Assembly: GCF_019343105.1 (NCBI RefSeq)
Contig: NZ_CP073764.1
Location: forward strand, 806,001-870,000
From: Methylovirgula sp. HY1
GTDB taxonomy: Bacteria; Pseudomonadota; Alphaproteobacteria; Rhizobiales; Beijerinckiaceae
DNA: 64,000 nt
Direction of reading: 5' to 3'
The notes below the pieces were generated by a model, which saw nothing but the letters and a program-made list of their open reading frames with translations, was not told where the DNA came from and made no database searches. Positions 57,500 to 64,000 of the stretch are shown piece after piece (the first letter of the stretch is position 1; every line of letters begins with the position of its first letter). The position numbers were made by a program, and so were the translations under genes.

Positions 57500-59089
57500 A
57501 TGACCGGTTCGTTGCACGACAGCTCGCGAAATATCCTCTGTGTTTTTCCGCGCTACACATCATCTTTCGCCACGTTCGAATATTCTTACGAACTAACGGT
57601 CGGCACCAAGGCTTGCATGCCGCCGCAGGGCTTGCTCGTGATCGCGGCCACTCTGCCGCACCATTGGCAAGTGCGTTTCATCGATGAAAATATGGAGCCG
57701 GCTGAAGACAGCGATTTCGCATGGGCCGATGCCGTCTTCGTCAGCGGCATGCATATTCAACGGCGGCAGATCGACGATATTTGCCGGCGCGCACATAAGC
57801 ATGACAAGCCGGTCGCACTTGGGGGACCGTCAGTATCCGCCTGCCCCGACTATTATCCCAATGCCGATTATCTTCACATCGGCGAACTCGGCGATGCGAC
57901 CGAGGCGTTGATCGAAATCCTCGCCCGGGACGTCCGCCGACCCGATCGGCAGATCGTGCTGAAGACCGAGGCGCGGCGCGATCTCACCGATTTCCCGCTG
58001 CCGGCCTATGAACTCGCAAAGATCGACTCTTACCTAATCGGCACCATCCAATTTTCAAGCGGTTGTCCCTACCGCTGCGAATTCTGTGATATTCCAGGAC
58101 TCTACGGACGCGTCGCGCGGATCAAGACAGCGGCTCAGATCACAGCCGAGCTCGATAAATTGCTGGCCTGCGGGGTGGTTGGCCAAATCTATTTCGTCGA
58201 CGACAATTTCATCGCCAACCGGGCGGCGGTGGCGGAATTGCTGCCGCATCTCATCGCCTGGCAGAAGCGAACCGGCTATGCGGTCAGCTTCGCCTGCGAA
58301 GCGACTCTCAACATCGCCCGAAATCCAGAGATTCTGGCGCAAATGCGGGAGGCCGCTTTCGACGCCATATTCTGCGGCATCGAGACGCCCGAGCCCGACG
58401 CGCTCAAGGGCATGGACAAAAAGCACAACCTCACAATCCCGATTCTCGATTCGGTCCAGATGATCAACGCGCATGGAATGCAGGTTGTCTCGGGCATCAT
58501 ACTCGGACTCGACACCGATACTTTGGAAACGGGCAGCCGCATTATCGAATTCATCGAGCAGTCGAAGATCCCGATGCTCACGATCAATCTCTTGCAGGCT
58601 TTGCCCTGCACGCCGCTCTGGGACCGTCTGGCCAAGGACAATCGACTCGATCATGACGAGAGCCGCGAGTCGAATGTCCAGTTCCTTTTGCCTTATGACG
58701 ATGTCGTGGCGATGTGGCGCAACTGCATGGACGAGGCCTATGATCCGGTGCGGCTGTTCGGCCGCTACGAGCAGATGATCCAGGCGATCTGGCCCAATCG
58801 CTTGTCTCGCCCGCTCAGCAGGACTCGCTGCTCGCCGGCCAATGTGCGCCGCGGCCTCACCATGCTCGCCAAAGTCTTGTGGAAAATCGGCGTCCGGGGC
58901 GACTATCGCCGCCCTTTCTGGCGCTTCACGCTTCCGCGCCTGCTGCGCGGGGAAGTCGAAGCGATCCTCACCGTCGCCATTTCCGCGCATCATCTCATCA
59001 TGTTCGCGCGCGATTGCCGCTTGGGGCGCGGCAATGCCTCGAACTATTCGCCGAAGCTACGCCTCGCCGAAGAGGTGGTGACGCAATGA
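57500..59089 (+). CDS. hpnP: B12-binding radical SAM protein, HpnP-like (hopanoid C-2 methylase candidate)
   Basis: A 529-residue class B radical SAM enzyme. An N-terminal cobalamin-binding-like domain (residues about 10-150, with PPQGLLVIAATLPHHWQVRFIDENM and LGGPSVSACPDYYPNADYLHIGELGDA) precedes the SAM core with the [4Fe-4S] ligands Cys189-x3-Cys193-x2-Cys196 (CPYRCEFC). A C-terminal DUF4070-type region contains INLLQALPCTPLWDRL and GNASNYSPKLR. These segments closely resemble HpnP as I recall it, which would methylate hopanoids at C-2. It converges with the peptide exporter gene, leaving 19 bases, so a role in peptide modification cannot be excluded. GAGGG precedes the start. Confidence 0.68.
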   Translation: MTGSLHDSSRNILCVFPRYTSSFATFEYSYELTVGTKACMPPQGLLVIAATLPHHWQVRFIDENMEPAEDSDFAWADAVFVSGMHIQRRQIDDICRRAHKHDKPVALGGPSVSACPDYYPNADYLHIGELGDATEALIEILARDVRRPDRQIVLKTEARRDLTDFPLPAYELAKIDSYLIGTIQFSSGCPYRCEFCDIPGLYGRVARIKTAAQITAELDKLLACGVVGQIYFVDDNFIANRAAVAELLPHLIAWQKRTGYAVSFACEATLNIARNPEILAQMREAAFDAIFCGIETPEPDALKGMDKKHNLTIPILDSVQMINAHGMQVVSGIILGLDTDTLETGSRIIEFIEQSKIPMLTINLLQALPCTPLWDRLAKDNRLDHDESRESNVQFLLPYDDVVAMWRNCMDEAYDPVRLFGRYEQMIQAIWPNRLSRPLSRTRCSPANVRRGLTMLAKVLWKIGVRGDYRRPFWRFTLPRLLRGEVEAILTVAISAHHLIMFARDCRLGRGNASNYSPKLRLAEEVVTQ

Positions 59090-59108
59090 GGATGAGACGG
59101 CGGCCGGA

Positions 59109-61259
59109 TCACACTCCGCGCCGCTGTGCCATTGCCCCACGCAAACCTGGCTTGGCTTGACCAAGCACGGCGAAAGGAATCGTCACATCGGCATGAGCGA
59201 CGGTCGCCGGCCGATGCGCGATGATGATCCGAGTCATTTTCAGGTCGCGCAAAGTCGCGGCGATCGCCGCTTCGGTCGGCTCGTCGAGATGGCTCGTCGC
59301 TTCGTCGAGGAAAAGGATGCGCGGCTTTTGATAGAGCGCGCGGGCAAGAACGATCCGCTGCTTCTGCCCGCCGGACAAGGTGCTGCCCATATCGCCGACA
59401 AATGTCTCAAACCCCATCGGCATGCGGCGAATATCATCGAGGATAGCGGCACACGCGGCAGACTCTTCGATATCGGCTAGGTTCGGCTGTTCGTCGAAGC
59501 CACAAATATTGTCGGCGATCGATCCGGCGAACAGGCCGTCGTCTTGCAATACGCCAGCGACGCAGCGGCGACGGCTCGCGGCGCTCAGGGTTCTGATTTC
59601 GCTGCCATCGATCAGGACCGCGCCTTCCGTGGGAGCGAGCAGTCCCATCAGCACTTTCAAAAGCGAAGTCTTGCCGCAACCGGAAGGACCGGTGATGGCG
59701 CAGCATTGGCCGGCTTCGATCACGAGATCCGCATCGCGAAAGATCCAAGCTTCGGATTCGCCATAGCGCAGCGAAACGGCCTCGGCGACGAGCGACACGC
59801 CCTCGCTATGTTCGCTCGCGGCAGGCAGATAGTCGCGCCCGACCGTGGCATCTGTCGCCTCGGCTAGCACGATATCCGCCAGGCGCTCGGTCTGGACGTT
59901 CAAGGTCCGCAAATGAAAGGCGGAATTGATCAGCTTGCCGACGCGTGTGGCGAACATGTCCTTATAGGCCAGGAACGCGACCAACATGCCGAGGGTCATG
60001 CGATTTTCAATGACCAATCCGGCTCCAAGAACAAGGAGGATGACGCGATCGGCTCCAAACAGAAACTCGTTGGCGCGCGAGAACAAAAGATCGAAGCGCT
60101 GCAGTTTCAAATGCGCGTTCATCGATTCGACGAAATGATTGATCCACACGTTGCGCCGGCGCTCGGCAAGGCCGAGCAGCTTGACACTGGCAATGCCGCG
60201 AATGGTCTCGATGAAATGCGTCTGCTGCTTCGCCTCATTGACGACGGCTTCGTCGCTGGCTTCGCGATAGCTCGCAAAGGCGATGGCGCGGACAGCGGCA
60301 TTGATGGCGACGGTCGCGAGCGCGACAAAACCGAGCCAACCGCCATAAAGAAACAGCATGACGAGCATGCCGACGGCCAAAAAGCCATCCAATATCGTCT
60401 GCACGAGATCCGTCGTGATCGATTTTTGAATTGCCGTCAGCGCGCCGAAGCGAGAAATAATATCGCCGACATGCCGCGCTTCGAAATAGTCGAGCGGCAG
60501 CTTCATGAGATGATCGAACAGGCTTGCGCTCCATTGAAGCGAGATCCGCGTGCCCATCAGCATGATGGCCCAGCCGCGCGCCAATCCGATGGCGAGCTGA
60601 ACGACGAGCAGAAGCGCGAGACCGACGGCGACCACGATCAACAGGTCCTGGTCGGCATTGACGATCACCTCGTCGATGATGATTTGCGACGCGATCGGAA
60701 TCAGCAGCGCCGCCATTTCGATGCCGAGCGACAGCAAAAGCACATTGGTCAGCGCTCCGCCGATACCCGTGACATTGCGAAACAGATCATAAAGCCGCAG
60801 AGATTCGCGATCGTCCTTGCGCTCGAAGAGGCTCGACGGACTCGCTTCGAGCGCGATGCCGGTAAATCGCCGCGAGACCTCTTGCCAGGGCAGATGGCGC
60901 CGCCCGCTGACCGGATCATGGATTGTGACACCCTTGCGTCCGACACGCGCCAGCACGACGAAATGATTGAGATCCCAGTGCAGGATACAGGGAAGTCGGA
61001 GCCGCGACAGATCGTCGAGATCGAGCCGCAGCGCCCGGGTCGAAAGCCCCATGGTCGTGGCGATGCTCATCAAATGCCGCAAGCTCGTGCCTTTGAGCGA
61101 CACCGAATGGCGCCGCCGCAAGCTTCCGAGATCGATCGGATGGCCATGAAATCCGAGAATCATCGCCAGGCAAGCAAGGCCGCATTCGGCGGCTTCACTC
61201 TGGAGAATGATCGGCAGGCGCGGACGAAAGCCAAATTGCAGCGGCCAGGACTGCCTCAT
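59109..61259 (-). CDS. C39-peptidase ABC transporter (bacteriocin/microcin exporter)
   Basis: A 716-residue PCAT-type exporter that cleaves double-glycine leaders and exports the peptide. The N-terminal C39 peptidase (residues 1-130) has catalytic Cys26 in SEAAECGLAC, His99 in LNHFVVLARVG and Asp115 in IHDPVSG, so it should be active. A six-helix ABC membrane domain (about 160-450) follows, then the ATPase domain with Walker A GPSGCGKTS (524-532), signature LSGGQ (628) and Walker B RILFLDEATSHLDE. Its start overlaps the HlyD adaptor stop by four bases. A double-glycine peptide gene is divergent upstream of the pair. Confidence 0.96.
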   Translation of the reverse strand: MRQSWPLQFGFRPRLPIILQSEAAECGLACLAMILGFHGHPIDLGSLRRRHSVSLKGTSLRHLMSIATTMGLSTRALRLDLDDLSRLRLPCILHWDLNHFVVLARVGRKGVTIHDPVSGRRHLPWQEVSRRFTGIALEASPSSLFERKDDRESLRLYDLFRNVTGIGGALTNVLLLSLGIEMAALLIPIASQIIIDEVIVNADQDLLIVVAVGLALLLVVQLAIGLARGWAIMLMGTRISLQWSASLFDHLMKLPLDYFEARHVGDIISRFGALTAIQKSITTDLVQTILDGFLAVGMLVMLFLYGGWLGFVALATVAINAAVRAIAFASYREASDEAVVNEAKQQTHFIETIRGIASVKLLGLAERRRNVWINHFVESMNAHLKLQRFDLLFSRANEFLFGADRVILLVLGAGLVIENRMTLGMLVAFLAYKDMFATRVGKLINSAFHLRTLNVQTERLADIVLAEATDATVGRDYLPAASEHSEGVSLVAEAVSLRYGESEAWIFRDADLVIEAGQCCAITGPSGCGKTSLLKVLMGLLAPTEGAVLIDGSEIRTLSAASRRRCVAGVLQDDGLFAGSIADNICGFDEQPNLADIEESAACAAILDDIRRMPMGFETFVGDMGSTLSGGQKQRIVLARALYQKPRILFLDEATSHLDEPTEAAIAATLRDLKMTRIIIAHRPATVAHADVTIPFAVLGQAKPGLRGAMAQRRGV

Positions 61260-62584
61260 CGCAAACCTCCGCTGCTGACCAGGGTGGCGCTGCGCTGCAA
61301 ATGATAGAGCGGATCGAAGAGCCAGCGATAAAGCGGCCGCCGCTCGAGCGCGATGTCGGCATCGACCCGCATGCCCGCCTCGAGCAATCTTGGCTTGCCA
61401 TAGGCCATCACATAAGGCGTTTGCGGGGTGACGAGAATGCGATAGAGGCCGGCACGCGGATCGTTCGCAGCTTGGGCATCAGCGCCAACGCCGGGCAATT
61501 GGTCTGGCGGCGATGCTTCGACCGGCGCACGCGTTACCTCTTTCACCGTGCCGCGGTAAAGCCCGAAGCGCTGAAACGGATAGGCGGCATAGCGCAAAAT
61601 AACCGGCGCCCCCTTGCCGACAAAGCCGATGGCGCGGCTGTCGACGAAGAGATCTACCGATAGTTTTCCGGCCTTGGGTAAAAGCGTGAGAAGCGGCGCG
61701 CCCGCTGCCACCTGCTGGCCGACATGAACACGGTTCGACGTGGCTGTGCCGGATTCGGGAGCTCCTATCTCGATGGTGCGCTTCGCCTCGGCTTCCGTAA
61801 TGAGCTGGTCGAGATGCAAGAGCTGCTGGTCGATCCCGTTCAGATCCTGCGCGAGCTTCTCGTCGAACAAAGCGATTTGCTGATCGAGATCAAAAATGCG
61901 GCCGGCCGTCTGTAAATAGGCCTGCTCGAACTGCGTTTGCTGCGACAGCGTCTGGACATAAAGATAATTTTGGTTCTGAAACTCGGAATCGCGAATGAAG
62001 CCGTTTTTGACACCGTTCTGGAGCGCGGCTGCCTTGGCTTTTTGAATCGCAACAGCCTTGCCCTCGATCGCAATCTGCTCGCCGAGCTTGCCATATTGCT
62101 TCTGGAGATTGCTGCGTTGATCCGCTAATCCCTGTTTTTCAACCTTCGCCATTCCCTTGCGGATGTTGCGCTGGCTTTCGAGATTCGCCTTTTGCCGCAT
62201 CAATTCCGCAATCACTTGCTGCTCTGTCGCGCCATCGGATGAATGCGTGTCGCGATTGATCACATAAAGAAGCGCGCCCTTTTTCACCTGATCGCCTTCC
62301 CGCACTGCCATGCTGGTCACCACGCCGGCGGCGGAACTCGCGACGGTGATCAAACCCGCAGTCGGCATGACGATCCCCGCTGCATGCACCCGACGCGTGT
62401 AAGTGCCGAAATAGGCAAAGAGAGCAGCTGCGATCAGCAAGACGATAGTGGCCGCGGTCACCAGGTGGATGGGCAAGGGCTGCACGAGCTGCGCCGGCCC
62501 AATCCATCCATTTCGTTCCGCGTGCATGACCTCGTCGCGGAAGAGCGCGGTCCCGGCACGTTCTGTCCTTGACGGTGTGGTCAT
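61256..62584 (-). CDS. HlyD-family secretion adaptor for the peptide exporter
   Basis: A 442-residue membrane-fusion protein of the CvaA/RaxA type. A cytoplasmic N-terminus of about 40 residues and one membrane helix (HLVTAATIVLLIAAALFAYFG) are followed by a lipoyl-like half motif (VTSMAVREGDQVKKGALLYVINRD), a long coiled-coil hairpin (about 95-265), the second half (VHVGQQVAAGAPLLTLLPKAGKLSVDLFVDSRAIGFVGKG) and a beta-barrel end. It connects the ABC exporter to an outer-membrane channel, which is not encoded here. The start is at ATG 62584, with a weak ribosome-binding site and an 8-bp inverted repeat just upstream. Confidence 0.93.
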   Translation of the reverse strand: MTTPSRTERAGTALFRDEVMHAERNGWIGPAQLVQPLPIHLVTAATIVLLIAAALFAYFGTYTRRVHAAGIVMPTAGLITVASSAAGVVTSMAVREGDQVKKGALLYVINRDTHSSDGATEQQVIAELMRQKANLESQRNIRKGMAKVEKQGLADQRSNLQKQYGKLGEQIAIEGKAVAIQKAKAAALQNGVKNGFIRDSEFQNQNYLYVQTLSQQTQFEQAYLQTAGRIFDLDQQIALFDEKLAQDLNGIDQQLLHLDQLITEAEAKRTIEIGAPESGTATSNRVHVGQQVAAGAPLLTLLPKAGKLSVDLFVDSRAIGFVGKGAPVILRYAAYPFQRFGLYRGTVKEVTRAPVEASPPDQLPGVGADAQAANDPRAGLYRILVTPQTPYVMAYGKPRLLEAGMRVDADIALERRPLYRWLFDPLYHLQRSATLVSSGGLR

Positions 62585-62889
62585 TCGTATTGTGTCGCTT
62601 AAGAATTAGAGGCGACACATAAATAGCTATCGACCAATAAGGTTCCAATATTTTTAGCATGTCTGCGAATTTAACAAACGTATATATTTTTTGAACTGTA
62701 GATTATCACGACATATATCCAAGCATGATGTAATTTTTTTAAACTATTATAGCAACGCTGCCAATTAATAGCCTTAAGTTACCTTCATGATTGTTTCGTT
62801 GGCCCGCACAAGGTCGGATCCGACTGGTCTCCGACTGCAAAGTTCTGTGCGACGCCGGCATAACGCAACCCTCCCGAAAGGAGAATCAT
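62585..62889. promoter_or_regulatory. AT-rich divergent promoter region of the secretion cassette
   Basis: This 305-base region lies between the adaptor gene (minus) and the double-glycine peptide gene (plus). It is much more AT-rich than the rest of the window from 62585 to about 62780. It contains the inverted repeat TGTGTCGC (62591-62598) / GCGACACA (62612-62619), a possible operator or 5'-UTR hairpin of the adaptor mRNA. Exact promoters were not assigned. Confidence 0.6.
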
Positions 62890-63102
62890 ATGCGTCAGAA
62901 TGAGAGCATTCGGGAACTGAACGCGACTGAAATCGACGAAGTCGCCGGCGGTCTTTCGGCAACTGTCAGCGCCGGCGCGAACGTCAACGCCAGCGACGTG
63001 CTGGGCGCAGTGTCTGGGCTCACGAGCCAAGCCGGGAGCCTCGTAAGCTCGCTGGTTGGCAGCGCGCTCGGTAGCGTCGGCAGCGTCACCAAGGGACTCT
63101 AA
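62890..63102 (+). CDS. Double-glycine leader peptide (microcin-like precursor)
   Basis: A 70-residue secreted peptide precursor. AAGGAG seven bases upstream of ATG 62890 fixes the start; the frame extends further upstream without support. A 21-residue leader, with IRELNATEIDEVAGG, has the consensus of Gram-negative double-glycine leaders and should be cut after Gly-Gly by the C39 peptidase encoded divergently. The 49-residue core is cysteine-free and rich in Gly, Ser, Val and Ala. It has hydrophobic residues at regular spacing (ASDVLGAVSGL, SLVSSLVGSALGSVGSV), as in membrane-active class II microcins. Immunity protein and target are unknown; no immunity gene is seen next to it. Confidence 0.88.
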   Translation: MRQNESIRELNATEIDEVAGGLSATVSAGANVNASDVLGAVSGLTSQAGSLVSSLVGSALGSVGSVTKGL

Positions 63103-63473
63103 GCCCGCGTTGTCGGAATTCCCAATTCCGCAGCCTCAGAGCCGCAAGCCGATTGCCTCGACGTGTTCATTCGAGAGCATGTTGAGCGAGTTTGAGCATG
63201 ATGCGACATGCTCCCGGGTCTGCGTCATCGCGGGCGCTCCCGGAGAAGCCTGAGTTCCATCCTCAGTTGCTTCAAATAGACTCGCATTAATGAGTGAGCA
63301 TGGGATCACGCAGTCCTATCTCGCGAGAATGCTCGCTCATCGATCGGCTCTTCAACATCGAATTGGAGCATGTCCTGCCGCCCGGTCCAACGCTCGGGCC
63401 GGGACATGCTCCAACGATTGAGCGGTTCGCCATCGGACAAGGCGCCTGCGGGATCGAAGACCCCTAGCCTCGC
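63103..63473. repeat. 371-base hairpin-rich spacer with GAGCATG palindromes
   Basis: No gene is seen here. Three inverted repeats are clustered: GAGCATG/CATGCTC at 63194-63213, TGAGTGAGCA/TGCTCGCTCA at 63291-63339 (one G-T pair), and GGAGCATGTCC/GGACATGCTCC at 63365-63412. A short CGGAATT/AATTCCG repeat follows the peptide gene. These look like repetitive extragenic palindrome elements and may stabilise or end the peptide transcript. Confidence 0.65.
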
Positions 63474-64000
63474 TCAGAATCTTTCGTCATCGTCGAGATC
63501 GTCGGAAGACTCGGTGATGTTTTCACGCGCCGCTTCCTCTGCCTCGTCCAGCGCGTTGCCTTCTGCCTCGCCCTCTTCCACTTCGCCTTCCAGACGACCG
63601 ACAAACTCCTCTTGCGGGTCGCCTTCCAACGGATCTTCGTCCTCGGCCAATGCCGGATCGTCGGAAGGCAGCGGCACGGCAAAGCTCTGCGGTAGACGGC
63701 CGTCGAAAAGCCCTGCCCCTTTCAGCTCTTCCAGACCAGGCAGATCGCCGATCGCCTCGAGCCCGAAATGCAGAAGAAAGGCCTCGGTCGTGCCATAAGT
63801 CACCGGTCGACCCGGCGTCCGGCGCCGACCGCGCAGCCGCACCCAGCCGGTTTCGATGAGCACGTCCATCGTCCCCTTAGAAATGGCGACGCCGCGGATG
63901 TCTTCGATCTCGGCCCGTGTGACCGGTTGATGATAGGCGACGATCGCCAAGGTCTCGAGCGCCGCGCGCGACAGTTTCCTCGGTTGCACTTCATCGCGCG
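63474..64000 (-). CDS. scpB: Segregation and condensation protein ScpB (5' end outside window)
   Basis: The winged-helix subunit of the Smc-ScpAB chromosome condensation complex. The visible part contains the second winged helix (QPRKLSRAALETLAIVAYHQPVTRAEIEDIRGV, GRRRTPGRPVTYGTTEAFLLHFGLE). An acidic C-terminal tail (about residues 110-171 of the visible part) is rich in Glu and Asp, as in alphaproteobacterial ScpB. The frame is open to the right edge, so the first winged helix and start codon lie beyond position 64000. Confidence 0.95.
   Translation of the reverse strand, partial: RDEVQPRKLSRAALETLAIVAYHQPVTRAEIEDIRGVAISKGTMDVLIETGWVRLRGRRRTPGRPVTYGTTEAFLLHFGLEAIGDLPGLEELKGAGLFDGRLPQSFAVPLPSDDPALAEDEDPLEGDPQEEFVGRLEGEVEEGEAEGNALDEAEEAARENITESSDDLDDDERF

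Noticed and set aside
63103-63473. GAGCATG hairpins as a possible CRISPR array
   Set aside because: The repeats are palindromes of unequal length and spacing, with no regular spacers and no cas genes.

Overview
The window is a GC-rich chromosomal segment of an alphaproteobacterium of the order Hyphomicrobiales (Rhizobiales). The evidence is gene content and order: dusB(nifR3)-ntrB-ntrC-ntrY-ntrX, a fused ispDF, aroQ-accB-accC, a dacC/F-like gene-tmk-holB-metG-tatD-MBL operon, an NDUFS4-like complex I protein, and a LexA box of the alphaproteobacterial GAAC-N7-GAAC type. A Beijerinckiaceae/Methylobacteriaceae-like host is plausible, but that is inference only.

Layout. 1-5.6 kb is an accessory island. 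It holds the istA/istB end of an IS21-family element, a small unknown gene, an AT-rich DUF3800 gene cut by a complete 1,245-bp IS3-family element with a 3-bp target duplication, a possible structured RNA with a terminator, and an IS1595 (ISXO2-like) transposase. 5.6-17.6 kb is mostly core: lexA with its own SOS boxes, an AsmA-like gene, folD, a DsbA-like oxidoreductase, aroQ-accB-accC, a NodT-type outer-membrane channel, aat, a DUF2155 gene and ndk. 17.7-28 kb has a GT39-type membrane protein, the tightly packed minus-strand operon from the D,D-carboxypeptidase gene to an MBL hydrolase, a thioredoxin-like ferredoxin pair and rlpA. 28-43 kb holds an FMN-dependent glutamate-synthase-like protein, carbonic anhydrase, an MFS transporter, five tRNAs (Arg, Pro, Cys, Asn, Phe), DUF192, a double cold-shock protein, a sirtuin, trpC, a phosphoesterase plus di-haem peroxidase pair, a decayed ORF and an SDR.

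43-51 kb is the nitrogen-regulation locus (ntrX, ntrY, ntrC, ntrB, dusB on the minus strand), followed by ispDF, a kinase-like phosphotransferase and an RND efflux permease whose adaptor gene appears to be reduced to a 3' remnant. 57.5-63.1 kb is the most distinctive part. A B12-type radical SAM protein (best match hopanoid C-2 methylase HpnP) converges on a C39-peptidase ABC exporter and an HlyD adaptor. Divergent from these is a 70-residue peptide gene with a double-glycine leader. This looks like a self-contained peptide secretion cassette, probably a microcin-like peptide. A hairpin-rich spacer and the 3' end of scpB close the window.

Starts were chosen from ribosome-binding sites, overlaps and family N-termini; several are noted as uncertain. 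No database search was run, so all family names rest on motifs and remembered family features.
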